From Pinus tabuliformis (lineage: Eukaryota > Streptophyta > Pinopsida > Pinales > Pinaceae), in contig CM062810.1 of assembly GCA_031772625.1 (NCBI GenBank), forward strand, positions 455,395,731 to 455,459,730: a DNA stretch of 64,000 nucleotides, written 5' to 3'. The notes below the pieces were generated by a model. The model saw only the letters and a program-made list of their open reading frames with translations, was not told where the DNA came from and made no database searches. Position 1 is the stretch's first letter. Every line of letters starts with the position of its first letter. Positions 24,012-35,424 of this stretch are shown piece after piece. The translations under genes and the position numbers were made by a program.

Positions 24012-24344
24012 TGTTATGAAACCAACTCACAAAAAGACAGAAAATATAGTTGAACACCTTAGAATTCAGCCTCTTCAAGGGGGAAACCTCCTTTACATTA
24101 CACAAATGAACAATTCTTGGATGATACAAATGAAAATACCTCCTTTCTATATATAGGAGTCTAAGGGGTCATAATATAATCAGAGCTGACATAACAATGA
24201 TAATGTAAGGGCATAATAATAAAAATAGTGGGCTTCTATGGGGCACAACAGTAACAATATGGGTACTACATTGGTACAACAATATAATAAGGGGGTTGTA
24301 CTAATGACAACAAGGGGTTACACTAGTAGTATAGGGGCCTAACA
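24012..24344 (-). repeat. Gyp4 LTR (3' in element orientation)
   Basis: 333 bp, TG...CA ends, partner of 27359-27691. The minus-strand purine tract GAAGGAGAGGGGCA abuts it at 24345-24358. Confidence 0.92.
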
Positions 24345-24358
24345 TGCCCCTCTCCTTC
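24345..24358 (-). promoter_or_regulatory. Gyp4 polypurine tract
   Basis: GAAGGAGAGGGGCA on the minus strand, directly before the 3' LTR. Confidence 0.75.
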
Positions 24359-24492
24359 AAAAAGTGTTGTCCTCAATGCTTGAGTAGTTCTTGATGCTTC
24401 TGTATAAAATTTTTGTCCTCCCATGTGGAATATTCAGTGGGTAATTTCTTTCACTTGATTAGATACTCTGAAATTGATCGATTTCCTAGCTG

Positions 24493-25011
24493 TCAGGTTC
24501 TTGTTTCTGTGACTACTCCAGGTTCCAATATGATTTTTCCTTCCTCTTCAAGTTCTGGAAATATTGTTTGAATTGGGATATTCTGCAACTTTTGAATGAG
24601 TGGCCACACTTCTTTGTCCTTCTTCCATTCATCCCTTGCTTCATTTATCCAATTTGTTTGGATAATAGAAATAGCACAAAACAATGCTTCCACATCCTCA
24701 TCCTTTCTTGAGAGTGCATCTGCAACAAAAAATTTCTTCCCTTTTCTATAGATGATGTCAAATTCATAACCCAACATATTTGTGACCCATTTTTTATGTT
24801 CTTCTAATGATAATATTTGTTCTAAAATGTATTTAAGACTATCATAATCCATTTTTACCTTGAAGTGTATTCCCATTGGGTAAGGTCACCATTTCTTAGG
24901 TACATGTAGTATTGCCAACATTTCCTTCTCATAAATAGCTTGCTTTAGATGTAATCGTAAAAATACTCAATCACCTACATCAAAACAGTTTTCACTGTGA
25001 TGTTGATCGAC
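24493..25011 (-). pseudogene. Gyp4 fused integrase C-terminal and RNase H fragments
   Basis: Continuing from the gag frame on the minus strand: VQNRMKK, a stop, then QHHSENCFDVGD, a stop, VFLRLHL. This is the end of a gypsy integrase (normally KVGDWVYLKLQPY). It is joined directly to QAIYEKEMLAILHVPKKW, a stop, and HFKVKMDYDSLKYIL, which is gypsy RNase H, followed by YRKGKKFFVADALSR and the integrase-linker region. In an intact element RNase H precedes integrase, so the order here is reversed and a large part is missing. Three in-frame stops. Best explained by internal deletion and template switching. Confidence 0.8.
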
Positions 25012-25084
25012 CTATTTTTTCATTCGATTTTGCACCAAAGTGGTGTTATCCTTTAAAAGTTGGAGAACTTGTTGTTGTTGCTTG

Positions 25085-25450
25085 ATGTGATCTTTCACTG
25101 CTTGAACCTTTTCCTTCTTGATATTTCCTTCTATCTTGAGAGTTTGAGGAATGGTAATTTCTTGCAATGCTTTACAACATATGGTTAGATTCATTTCTTG
25201 ATGCTCGATGTGATCTTTCACTTCTTGAACATTTTTCTTCTTGATATGTCCTTCTATCTTGATAGTTTGAGGAGCAGTAATTCTGGCCAATGCATTGCAA
25301 GATATGGTTGGATTCGTTTCTTCCTTTTTGATGTGATCTTTCACTTCTTGAACCTTTTTCTTCTTTATATGTCCTTCTATCTTGAGAGTTTGAGTGATAA
25401 TTCCTGCCAATGCTTTACAAGATATGGTCAGATTCATTTCTTCTTTCTCT
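25085..25450 (-). repeat. three tandem copies of an about 126-bp coding repeat in Gyp4
   Basis: The block containing TTGATGTGATCTTTCACT (plus strand) recurs at about 25081, 25207 and 25327. It encodes the repeated protease-like segment in one reading frame. Confidence 0.85.
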
Positions 25451-26317
25451 GGGGTTGGGTCCTGGAATATATCCTCTTCTTTTGATGTTTCTTGATCCTT
25501 TTCTTCCTCCTCTTCATACTCTATGTAAAATAATTTCTTCTCAGCACACTTGTGACCTTTATTGCATTTTCTATCACAATTGTAACAAAGCCCTTTTTCT
25601 ATTTTTTCTTCCAATTGTTGTGGTGTAAGCCTTGTAGGTTGTGGAAGGCTAGGAGAAGAAACACTTCCATAATTATCTTCATGAGTGGTGGGATTCCTTG
25701 TTTTCATAATTTCGCTTTCAATTTTTCTTTCCAACTTGAATGGCTCCTCCAATGAATTAGGTTCCCAAAAACAAACCTCATGTTGAACGTTATCCTTTAA
25801 AGTCCATATGAAGACATCAATCCTTTGCTTCTCTGTAATATAATTTACCCTTCTATTCAATTTTTGAAAGTCTTCTATGTGCTCTTCCATTGAACCCTTT
25901 TGTTTGAGATTTATCAATTAGCTAAAGAAGGAGTTTCTGTTTGTATCCTCATAATGTGCTATCATTTCCTCCATGAAAATTGACCACGTGACAAGTGGTT
26001 TACGAGAACAAAGCCCTTTATACCATAAAAATTGATTCGGTTCTAAATAATTAGATGCAATACATACATTTTGTGTGTTTTACACATTATTGAGATCGAA
26101 AAATTGCTCCATCTGTAGTATCCATGTTGCGAGATCCTTGCCATCGAACTTCCTCATATCGATTTTTGGAATATGGTGGGTCTTTGATCCCACATTAAAT
26201 TCTATTAAATCATGACTAACATTTCATTTGTTCTCATCATGAATTTCCTTTACTACCCTTTCACCATTAATGAGCATTTCTTGTAGCAACTTATTCAAAT
26301 TTATCTTCAATTCTTCA

Positions 26318-26450
26318 ATCTTATCATCCATGCCATTCATTTTAGGGTCCATGCCATTCATCTTAGCATCCATGCCATTCATCTTAGCGTCTATGCCATT
26401 CATCTTAGCTTCCATGCCATCCATCTTAGCTTCTACGCCTTTCTTTAAAC
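26318..26450 (-). repeat. 21-bp minisatellite in Gyp4 gag
   Basis: Repeated CCATGCCATTCATCTTAG units encode MNGMDAK-type heptads on the minus strand. They grade into related EAKMDGL repeats further upstream in the gene. Confidence 0.9.
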
Positions 26451-27344
26451 AATCCATCTTAGCTTCTAAGCCTTTATTTAAACCATCCATCTTAGCTTCT
26501 ACATCTTTCTTTAAGCCATCCATCTTAGATTCTCTTACTTTTTGTGCAAGTGACACTTGTTGCAGTTGGTCTCATAATTTTGATATATCATGTTGCATTT
26601 CTTCCTCTTCTTCATGAGTCATGCTAGAGTTTTTAGGTTGCTTACTAGGTGTTTTCATTTTCCTTCCTCGAGGCATCAATTACCGATAATAATGCTCTAC
26701 TATGCCCTTTGAATTCCTTCAAACTAATTTTTCAAACCAAGCTTATGGAAAAATTAAGAAAAAGAAACTACACACCTTTTTTCACTTTGTAGGAGCTTGA
26801 TATTGAATCTGATCTATCTTTGTAATTTTGGATCATCCAATTCTGAAATTGCGAATTGTAGTAGCCCTTTGTGTCCTCTTTCCAATGCCACCAGTCTGAT
26901 TGAATTTAGATTCTCCAATGCAAAGTTATGCACAGTCTCCCAAGATGACTTGATTATAGACCTTTCCAGAAGAGTGAACTTGTATGAAGTGCCACGCGCC
27001 ACTGTTTTGACCTTAGTATCTGAAAATTATACACAGGAAGCCACAGCCTATCCTCTTTATGTAACTTCTTACAAAATTTCAATCTAATGCTCGAAACAAA
27101 AGTTATGATGATTTTACAAATGTCACCTGTTTGGAATGTAATTCAGGAGTCTGCAAAAAGGCCAAATTCCTCAGATCATATCTCCGCAAATATAGTGATA
27201 AAAGTTATAAAATTCGGACCCAAGGTTCAGCATGATTTCATCTCAAATGGGGTTTTTATTTCTCTTCTGAAACATTGTAGAAACAAAGTTATAGTGAAAA
27301 TTCCATGATGACCTATTTGGAGCAACGAAAACCTAGAATCCAAA

Positions 27345-27356
27345 GCTTTGATACCA
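27345..27356 (-). other. Gyp4 primer binding site (tRNA-iMet type)
   Basis: Minus-strand TGGTATCAAAGC, two bases inside the 5' LTR. Matches 11 of 12 bases of TGGTATCAGAGC. Confidence 0.85.
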
Positions 27357-27358
27357 AA

Positions 27359-27691
27359 TGTTATGAAACCAGCTCACAAAAAGATAGAAAAGATAGTTAA
27401 ACAACTTAGAATTCAACCTTTTCGAAGGGGCAACCTCCTTTACATTACACAAATGAACAATTTTTGGATGATACAAATGAAAATACCTCCTTTCTATATA
27501 TAGGAGTCTAAGGGGTCATAATATAATTAGACCCGACATAACAATAATAATGCAAGGGAATAATAATAACAATAGTGGGCTTCTATGGCGCACAATAGTA
27601 ACAATATGGGGACTACATGGGTACAAAAATATGATAAGGGGGTTGTACTAATAACAATAAGGGGTTACACTAGTAGTATAGGGGCCTAACA
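27359..27691 (-). repeat. Gyp4 LTR (5' in element orientation)
   Basis: 333 bp, partner of 24012-24344 with few differences. Confidence 0.92.
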
Positions 27692-28120
27692 CTGTCCTTG
27701 GTTTACTTTCACTTATATGGTGTTCCTTTTGGCCTATGCAATGCCCCTGCCACACTCCAGAGAGAAGTCATGAGTATCTTTGTCAATCTAGTCCATAATA
27801 TAGTGGAAATTTATATGGATGACTTTACACCCTATGGTTGTCATTTCCAGGAGGTTGTCTCCAACTTGGTTAAGTTGTTGAATAAATGCATTGAAATTAA
27901 CTTGTCCCTTAGTCCCAGAAAATGTGAGTTCTTGATGACTACAGGCATTGTTCTATGTCTTTCAATATCCCAGAAAAGATTACAGGTCGACCCAATAAGA
28001 TAGCCATCATTCAACGGGTCCCAACTCCACAAAAATAGAGCGATGTCAAAAGTTTTCTAGTTTTAGCCAGACATTGTAGGTTATTTATAAAAGACTTCAG
28101 CAAGTTAGCTTCTCCTTTAT
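27692..28120 (+). pseudogene. Gyp2 pol: RT C-terminal part
   Basis: Resumes the RT frame after Gyp4. After a frameshift, FGLCNAPATLQREVMSIF leads to the intact catalytic YMDDF (about 27810-27826), then SLSPRKCEFLMTTGIV, with a stop at about 28001. A decayed connection region (VGYL, then KTSASLLL) ends near 28120. At that point about 1.1 kb found in Gyp1 (51420-52545, the RT end, RNase H and integrase N-terminus) is missing. RT activity would need both halves; the copy is dead. Confidence 0.88.
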
Positions 28121-28806
28121 TTTATAAATTTCGGTACCCTAGACAATTGGCCACTGATCAAGGCAGTCAATTTACATTTCACATGATTGAAAATTTGTTA
28201 AGACAACACAAGATCAAGGTTATAACATCCACTCCTTACCACCCGCAGGCTAATGGGCAAGTGTAGGTAACCAATACAGCACTGGAAGGCATTCTGATCA
28301 AAGTGATTAGCAACATCAGAAAGGATTGTGTAGATAGATTAGTTGAGGCCTCTTTGGCCTATAATACCACCTCAAAAACCACCACTAGGTTCAGTCCTTA
28401 TGAGCCGGTCTATGGGAAGAAAGCCCTCCTCTGCATTGAATTTGAATACAACACCTTAAGAATGGAAGTACAACTGGATCTAGATATCACCAGGGTGCAA
28501 CAAGAAATATTGCTCCAGATGAATGGGTTGGATGAATTTAGAATGCAGACCCTCCTGCACACATAGGTGATTCAAGTTCAAAGCAATATTTGACATGACA
28601 AGAACATAAAGGTCAAATAGTTTCAAGAAGGTGATTGAGCTTTGTTGTATGATTCCAGGTACAAGGATTTTAAAGGCAAGTTAAGGACTATATGGTTAGG
28701 ACCTTATGTCATAGAAAAATGTCATGATAATGGTTCAATATGGATAAGAACCATTGATGCAGAGGTTATCCCTTTACTTGTCAATGGGTATAGATTGAAG
28801 GTCTAG
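28121..28806 (+). pseudogene. Gyp2 pol: integrase core and C-terminal part
   Basis: After the deletion junction the frame reads FRYPRQLATDQGSQFTFH, then STPYHPQANGQV with a stop where Gyp1 has Glu, so the last catalytic acidic residue (E of D-D-35-E) is lost. It continues as LVEASLAYNTTSKTTT and FEYNTLRMEVQLDLDI. A stop at 28564-28566 precedes a decayed C-terminal domain (KGKLRTIWLGPYVIEKC) that ends at LKV-stop. Integrase inserts element cDNA into host DNA. Only the second half of the protein remains. Confidence 0.85.
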
Positions 28807-28956
28807 AAGAATCCCTTATCAAAGCAGGAATTCATCAATGGCATCAGCAAGACAGTGATGGTGGTGGAGCAAGTCTCAGCTTGCACCCAACCGAGTCCCT
28901 GGAAAAAAGAAAAAAAATGAGAAAAAACAGAGAATCAAAAAGAAAAAAATAAAGAG

Positions 28957-29133
28957 ACTCAGGTGAAAACCTCCATGAGGCACCTGAGTCCCACTGTTGG
29001 GTTGAAAGCCTCTTGTGGCAGCCCAATGGTTTTGTAAAAATAAAAGAAAAGAAAAATATATTTGGGTGAAAACCTCTTTTGAGGCACCCGTGGTAGGCAA
29101 CTAGGATGAAAACCCCCTTGGAGGCACACTAGT
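28957..29133 (+). ncRNA. Gyp2 hairpin array (AAAA-bulged stems)
   Basis: Four units. 28957-28989 is perfect: ACTCAGGTG, AAAA, CCTC, CAT, GAGG, CACCTGAGT, with 9 of 9 outer and 4 of 4 inner pairs. 28997-29026 is a variant (TTGGGTT with AGCCCAA). 29063-29090 has TGGGTG with CACCCG around CCTC TTTT GAGG. 29100-29133 has ACTAGGATG with CACACTAGT. Outer arms differ between units but remain complementary, which is the pattern expected of conserved RNA structure. It lies 150 bp after the integrase end, the same place as in Gyp1. Function unknown. Confidence 0.75.
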
Positions 29134-30767
29134 TGTTTTCTAAAACAGAAGAGAAAAGAAAAAATAAAAAAGTGAGGAAAGGTAAAAGAAAATGTAAATA
29201 TTGTTTGCAAGTCAGCAAGAGGAGGATAAGTGCATCTTCAGAGAAATAGAGGGACATAGAAAAGCCATATTTGAATCCCTATATTTGATATTTTCCATTA
29301 TTTCATCCATTATTCCATTTATGAACCCCTCCAACTCAATTTACATCGGCTCTGTGTTTTTTGTAGGATTCCCTGTAAATCTACATGAGTTTCCTGTAGG
29401 AATTACAACGGCCTTCAAAATCCCAAGGAATGTGGTCCTAGAGCAAGGGGATGACAAGCCTGTATCTAAAAAAAAAAAAAACCATTCACTTCACCACATC
29501 ATCTCCATGCCTTTCATCACCATGTCACCCCTACATCCATATAATAAATCAATTAAAAAAAATACATTTTACAAAAAGGAAAAAAAACAACAAATAGAAG
29601 AGGGAGAGAAGAAGAAAAGAGGGACATTACTTGAAGACCACAACTCTAGTCTACCATTGCCTACAACACTTCTCCACTCATATCAACATCCCTCATGCTC
29701 CAGAATTGAGAAAAGGTATGAAAGTTTAGGGGAGAGGTAGCTACATGACATCCTGTACATTTCCTGTAGGAAATCTTCTAGCAGCCTATCCCACAAAGGA
29801 AACTTCACCGATCTTCAACCACCTTCAAAACAAGGATGGCAAGGTTGAGGCAGCTCCTCCAAAGCTCAGCAACAGCAACAAGATCACCAACATCACTCTC
29901 CAACACCTACACATCAAAAGAAACAAGCATAAAGACAAGCCAATACACAAAAGAATATGTAGAAAAAAAACACATAGACATCACTCTCTAGCATGCATCA
30001 CCATCAAAGCGTCTTACCCACAAGTATGTCATTTTACTCATGGTATCTCATTAGTACGATATGGTCAAAACTGTAGGATTATGTGAGAGTTGGTTTTACA
30101 AGCAAAGTTGGCCATTTAGCTTGGCCACTTTTAGCTAGTTGATGAGTAGAAAACAGTTAGACCGCACAACACGTGGCAACGGTCAAATCAGAAGAAAAAG
30201 GATATAAGGCCAAAAATGGTTAATTTATAGAAGAACGAAGTGGGAGATGATTACGAGGTAAGGTGGAATGATGGGCTGTGGGACCAACAGTCCAAAAGGA
30301 GGTTCTCGTACTTAGACAGCCAGCACACCATCCCACATGATCATCCATATATGGGAATAAAACATCGATTCCCATTCAAAGAGATCGTTAGAAATCTTGA
30401 GAATTCATTGAAAATAGGTTTCTCTCAGCCTTCTTGAAGAAGCACCTACAGGAGACATTTTTCATTGCAACGTAGGAGGCCTACAGAATCCTACAGGAAA
30501 ACCTACAAGATACAGAGCAGTTAATCTATAGGACTTTCAGTGGGCACTAATTGAGGAGAAATAAAAGGTTGTCCTCAACAGAATGTAACACCTGAGGTAG
30601 GAGCTATACCATTCATGTTTTCCAGTTAAAAGAAGAAAAATACTCAATTTGATTAAGGAAATTACAGTCTAGGAGAATTGTATTGCAAATATTAGCATTC
30701 AAACCTCTCTCACCTAGCAAAATTCTTGAAATATATCCATACAGGCCTCCACAATTATGAGGGAAAG
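29134..30767 (+). other. Gyp2 spacer between hairpin array and third ORF
   Basis: Mostly non-coding. A 179-codon open frame at 29201-29740 has no recognisable domain and is low-complexity (K-rich, poly-A derived), so I do not call it. CTACAGGA/TCCTGTAG-type motifs occur (for example near 29387, 29758, 30446 and 30490). A CACGTGG G-box-like site at about 30169 has a counterpart in Gyp1. Confidence 0.5.
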
Positions 30768-33357
30768 ATGACTGGAGATTTTAACAAGAAAGAACCCACA
30801 AACATAGTAAGGATCCACCAGCATCCTCCTCTAGTAGAAATTTTCACAAGGCACTAATGGATTGGGTTCTTTGAGAGGATGAGAGTATACAATGATCAGG
30901 TGGCATAAGAATTTTCTCTATCACTCATACCCTTCACTAGGACCCATGCCACTACTGTGGTGAAAGGCCTATCACTAGTAATCACCCTTGAAGTTATAAG
31001 AAGAATCACTACACTCCCTTTAGAGTTAACTCAGAGAAAAGAAGATAAGGGTAACAATACACTTGCAAAGAATAAATTCTTTTTGGAATGGGAGGAGCCA
31101 ATGAAGGACAAAAATGGGGTCAGAAGAGAAAGCATTCCATACCCTTGGAATGAAGTTAGTTCCCACCTCATTAAATACATATCACGTGAATGGAAATACA
31201 ATGTGGTGTATGGATACCACTTCAGACTCCTCCAAGAACTGAGATTTGGAGAAAACACACCTCCTCAAAATAGATTGAGTATCCCATATTTTCTTCTTCA
31301 ATCAATGATAGACATGAGCATCAAATTCAAGGAGGGAAAACATAAATAATTATCCCATCACGGCGTGATCAAACTCATCCTAGAAGATGCTCTACAAAAC
31401 CTAAGACTCCCTATTACATGGACAACATTCAAAGAAATGTAGTTAGAAGGAGCAATTCAAGCTCTTTAATATGACAGGAGCCCCACTTCTAGTGAGAAGG
31501 AAGAAGAAACATAAGAAGAAAATGAAGAGGAAACAAGGGAGGAAAAAGAGGAAGGAAAGAAGGAGGAGAATGAAGAAGAGACAGAAGGAGAAACAAAAGA
31601 ATAGATAGATGAGCATAGTGAGGAACTAGAGTAAGAAGAGAAAGATAAAGATAAAAATAGGAAGGAGAATGGAAAATATGAAATAGAACAGAAGGAAGAA
31701 CAAAGGCCTACAGTTCAAGGCAAAGAAGGGGAGGAATCACCAATTATCTCTAGAACCCACTAAGAAAGAGGCAGCAATTACAATTATTTCCCTAAGTACA
31801 CCTATCAAATCAAAATGGAAGAGGAAAAGACAAATCCCACTGTACTTTAGGACAAGAAAAAGCACAAGGATTAGGCAAGGAAGACCTGAAACCCCCACCA
31901 AATCTACTATTTTCGTTGAAGACTCGCCAAAGCAGCAAGAAAGGTAGTCGCTCTAGAGAAAAATGAAGGAGAAGAATCATCAGGACAATCCTCTCCCAAA
32001 TCTCCCATCACTTATGTTGGGAGGCTTGTCACAAGGTTAGCCCCATCAAAGGGAAAAGATCTCCTACAAGAGACACAGATGGACCTATAGGAAGTAGAGT
32101 CCATCCTACAGGAAACTCTTTTAAACATACAAGAAACTTACAAAATGGACCAAGAAGGTATCACTCAGCAAGAAACAAAGAAAGAAGACCCAGAACTAAG
32201 AGAACCTAGTCCACAACCCAACCTCAAATCCTAATATAGGTTTATTGAAGTGGATAAGGTAATCCCATAGAAGTTTTCCATCCCCTAATTCTTTTAACTT
32301 GAAAAAGAGAGGGCAAGGACACAAAGGTCGATGCAAATTACCAAATAAAAAGGAATGCAGGATGTAGGCCACATAGAGGAGAAATTGAAGGAGATGGGCA
32401 GAGAATTGAGCAACATAAGGGATAGAGAGGCGATTACGAAAGCTCAGTTAAAAGCATAGAATTCATGGCTAAGGGGAAAGTTATAAGAAAGGGAAAGCCA
32501 ATTGGTAACTATGGCTAGTTTATCCTTGGAGGCATTCGAGTGCAGGATGCCAACAAAGTCTTATGCCTTATATTTGAAGGAATAATGGCTAAAATTCCAA
32601 ATGAATACTTTAGCACTAAGAGGCACTATGCCCTTCCAAGACTATCGACAATTCATTGATCTCTGTGATCAAAGCACCTTGGAATATAGAGAAAAAATAT
32701 TTGAGTTATACCTACAGAACTTGGCCTTGACATATTTGAATGTGTGGGATCCAAATTCAAAACTAGGAGACTTTCAATTGATGGCCTTAGCATCATGGAT
32801 GAATCACGAGGAGGCAAGAGCTATGTAGATGAAAAAGGTAATGTAAAGAGAAGAGACAGAACCCCTTATGATTAGAGCTGAAAAATCTAATCCAATGGCT
32901 ATCATCAACACCCCCAACCTCATTGGAAATTATCCTAAGCTTGCACCTAGGTAGCTTGCTACACAAGAACAAGAAGTCACACACTTTGAAGACATGTTTA
33001 GATTGCTAGGATATCATAGCATGAAATCTTTGCTAAAGGAGGTGGAATACCTTGCCTTACAACCTAAAAATCAGAGAATACCATTGTCTTTAGAGGATGA
33101 GAGAGGCACTAAATAGAACACCCATGTATAAGCAGGCTCTACAAAGACTCAAATTCAATTGGATTGGCTTGAGACTCATCCCATCACTGCTTTTAGGAAT
33201 GTTGGAAGGTAGGAAAGAAGAAGAAGAAGAAGAGAGAAAGCAATAGAAAGAGATAGAGAGGAAGGTAGGATTTAGTTCATAGGAAGAGGAAACTATAGCA
33301 GAAGCATGGGATGTCACGGAGGCCACTAGAGAAATGAAGGACATGGATATAGCTTAA
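30768..33357 (+). pseudogene. Gyp2 third ORF (env-position protein)
   Basis: ATG at 30768 opens MTGDFNKKEPTN, aligning with Gyp1 MSGGFIRKEPTD, which fixes the start. The N-terminal domain is conserved with Gyp1 (VVYGYHFRLLQELRFG, NRLSIPYFLLQSM, LSHHGVIKLILEDAL). Next comes a strongly acidic low-complexity linker (EEKEEGKKEENEEE), where Gyp1 has a shorter Lys/Ser-rich one. The C-terminal domain is again conserved (QFIDLCDQS, then ELYLQNLALTYLNVWDPNSK and MALASWMNHEE). At least a dozen stops. It occupies the position of the Athila env-like gene and its N-terminal domain resembles the plant transposon protein domain found there. Function unknown. Confidence 0.75.
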
Positions 33358-33384
33358 GTTGCTAAGTGGATAAGCAACACTTCC

Positions 33385-33397
33385 AGTAGGGGGGTGA
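33385..33397 (+). promoter_or_regulatory. Gyp2 polypurine tract
   Basis: AGTAGGGGGGTGA immediately precedes the 3' LTR. Confidence 0.8.
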
Positions 33398-35424
33398 TGA
33401 TGAGCCTCATCATTGGGTAACTATATGGACCCTAATACACCTCCAAGCTTAATAAAATAAACTATTCTCATAATTACTTACATGTTTATTTGTATTTTGC
33501 TTAATGAGATGAGTAAAAGTAAGATGTTATGTCTAGTGGTCTAATGTGCATTGATTGTAGGTTTTTGGGAGAAAATCATGGAAATTTTTTCTAATTAATG
33601 TGTAAGAACTCGAATGAGAGAAGAAGGAGAGATTATAGGAGATGATCTTGTTATAGAGATCATTGGAAAATGAGGGAGTGATAGTTAAGAAAGAGTTCAT
33701 ATTGAGTTTGGGAGCCAAGCCTCCCTAGATTTAAGGAAGTCATTGGATACTTTAGCTGTATAAATAAGGAGGCATAGAACCTCATTAAGATTCATATTTT
33801 TTATGTAAGAGCACTAAGCATTTTCAAGTAAAAAAATTGTCGAAAAACATTGTTATGTATTTTTTGATATGATAATGAGAATGAGAATTTCCTTGATCCA
33901 ACACTGATTTCACTCAGAGGGGTGAAGCTCTTGGGTTAGGACCCAACCCTAACAGCAACGGTTCCTCTTAATGTACTTGTATTCTTAGGTTATTTCATAT
34001 ATTAATCATTTAATTGATTTGGCATTGTTTCATTGCAAGTAGTGGTGAATTTGATTGGTTTGCTTCCATTTGTGCATAGATTTAGCATTAGCTTTAGAGA
34101 GATAAAGGAATACCAAAAAGGCTGACAATAGTTGAATTTGGCCTCACCCCTCCCTTTAGGGACCTTTGTTTGAGGGAAAACTATTATTCAGCCCCAAAAA
34201 GAGAGAATTCTCATTTCTTATGGAATTTAGGGTTTTTTGCTACTTAGGTGAGCATCTTTTCAATTTTCAAGAATAGTTTTCAGTTGTTATCTCTGTTATC
34301 TCTAGCTTTGTATTAGACCTCATGGTGTTTTAAAAAATTCTACAAGTATTTCCATGCATGAACTAGGAAATTAAATAATGGGATTATGTTTTCTTATGTT
34401 GATTGAACATATTTCTTGTTTGACATGATTTATGGGTAAATGCCAATGATGTGTGTATTGCAGGAGTTTAAATAGTGCAGGAAGATCTCATGTCAGTAGC
34501 CCCAACCTAAACTTATCTGTCCATGATCACCAAAAGCCACTAAGTCCATCAACCAATATATCATTCCATGAGAACAACTTTCAATGTTTGTTTAGCAAAT
34601 CCAACCATATCACAAACTTTCATTTGAGTTCTTAGGAAGTCCTAGCCACTCCCTTGTCTTATTTCTTCCATCATTGACCTTCCCTAAGCCCTATACCACA
34701 TTCTAAATCACTCATATTACTTTCGGCCGGAACCTATAGAAATACAGGGGATCCTATAGGAGCATTAGGGCATCTTGTAGGTGCATTAGAACATTTGTAG
34801 GATGACCTGTATTGGTTTGTTTTGAGTTTGATTTGTGGAAAAATCATCCGTAAATGTAGGAGAATACCCCTACTTTCCTCCCAAGCCATCTGACCTTTCA
34901 CAACCATCTCTAACCCACCTTCCATACCACCAAGAAGAATTAACATTCATATTTTCACAAAAATGACAAAAATAAAAAAAGGGTTCTAATTTTGTATATT
35001 CATATGCACAGGAGTAAAGTGTTTGATTATTTGAGATTTCATGCCTAGGATAGTTGGGAGTACACACATGTTAGATTAGAATTCTTCTAAAGCAAGATAT
35101 CTTAACCAATACTTAGATGAGTGGAGTGTTTAAAACATTTATTTAGTCTTTCATTACTGTAGTAGACATCCTTTTAGTTATCTCAATTAGGGTAAAATTC
35201 CACTTTCTCCATTGGTAATAAAACTTCTTCTAAATCAATAGATGGATGGTTTGAGAAACCCTAGTGGTCTATCACCATCTCATGAGTGACAAAGAGTGGA
35301 GCCATTGCATCTACTTGTGTATACAACACTGTCACCTCCAAGTTTGTACGAACCCCGAGTTGATAAAGTAAAGTTGGTAGCCCCAAGAGTTGCATTATTC
35401 TTGCTGCAATACTAGTGCTCATCA
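33398..35424 (+). repeat. Gyp2 3' LTR (2027 bp)
   Basis: Starts TGATGAGCCTCATCATTGGG and ends TAGTGCTCATCA. TATAAATA at 33759-33766 is the likely U3 core promoter. A degenerate phased array (TCCTATAGGA, TCTTGTAGGT and relatives) lies at 34733-34803. Clearly diverged from the 5' LTR, so old. Confidence 0.9.

Larger units (their letters stand above)
25012..26676 (-). pseudogene. Gyp4 gag with coiled-coil repeats and triplicated protease N-terminal segment
   Basis: ATG at 26676 (MPRGRKMK). Three parts follow. First, a helical repeat region of seven-residue MNGMDAK units (26224-26556), probably a coiled coil. Second, the gag core MRKFDGKDLATWILQMEQFF, then MEEHIEDFQKLNRRVNY. Third, the zinc knuckle CYNCDRKCNKGHKC near residue 110 of the open 301-residue frame (25012-25917). 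Then a segment of about 42 residues (ISCKALAGI, QTLKIEGHIKKKKVQEVKDH) occurs three times in tandem and in frame. It resembles the N-terminal strand region of gypsy proteases (normally ISLNALxGxxxPQTLKIxG). The third copy runs into integrase C-terminal sequence. Stops near 26565, 26080 and 25918 break the gene. Confidence 0.85.
24012..27691 (-). mobile_element. Gyp4: rearranged chromovirus-like gypsy element nested in Gyp2 RT
   Basis: 333-bp LTRs at 24012-24344 and 27359-27691 start TGTTATGAAACC and end GGGGCCTAACA. The flanks CTGTT and CTGTC are a 4-of-5 target duplication, and removing the element rejoins the Gyp2 RT reading frame. Minus orientation is shown by a tRNA-iMet primer site inside the right LTR and a purine tract inside the left. 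Contents in element order: gag with coiled-coil repeats, zinc knuckle, protease N-terminal segment in triplicate, integrase C-terminal fragment, RNase H fragment. RT and most of integrase are missing. Non-autonomous and mutated. Confidence 0.92.
18618..35424 (+). mobile_element. Gyp2: old gypsy element with gag, pol and third ORF; contains Gyp4
   Basis: LTRs at 18618-20699 and 33398-35424 both start TGATGAGCCTCATCATT and end GTGCTCATCA or ATGCTCATCA. A tRNA-Asp-type primer site (15 of 18) follows the first and a purine tract precedes the second. Inside, in order: gag, protease, RT (split by Gyp4 at 24012-27691), integrase C-terminal half, hairpin array, spacer, third ORF. It resembles Gyp1 throughout but is more decayed and carries a deletion from RNase H into integrase. 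Without Gyp4 it measures about 13.1 kb. It sits inside the Gyp3 hairpin array. The flanking 5-mers (GAAAA and ACAAC) do not form a clear duplication. Confidence 0.9.

Noticed and set aside
25198-25755. Plus-strand frames opposite Gyp4 gag
   Set aside because: Antisense of the repeated gag and protease coding sequence; hydrophobic bias comes from the complement of Lys/Glu codons.
29201-29740. 179-codon plus-strand frame in Gyp2
   Set aside because: Low-complexity, includes poly-A-derived Lys runs, no similarity to the equivalent Gyp1 spacer as protein.
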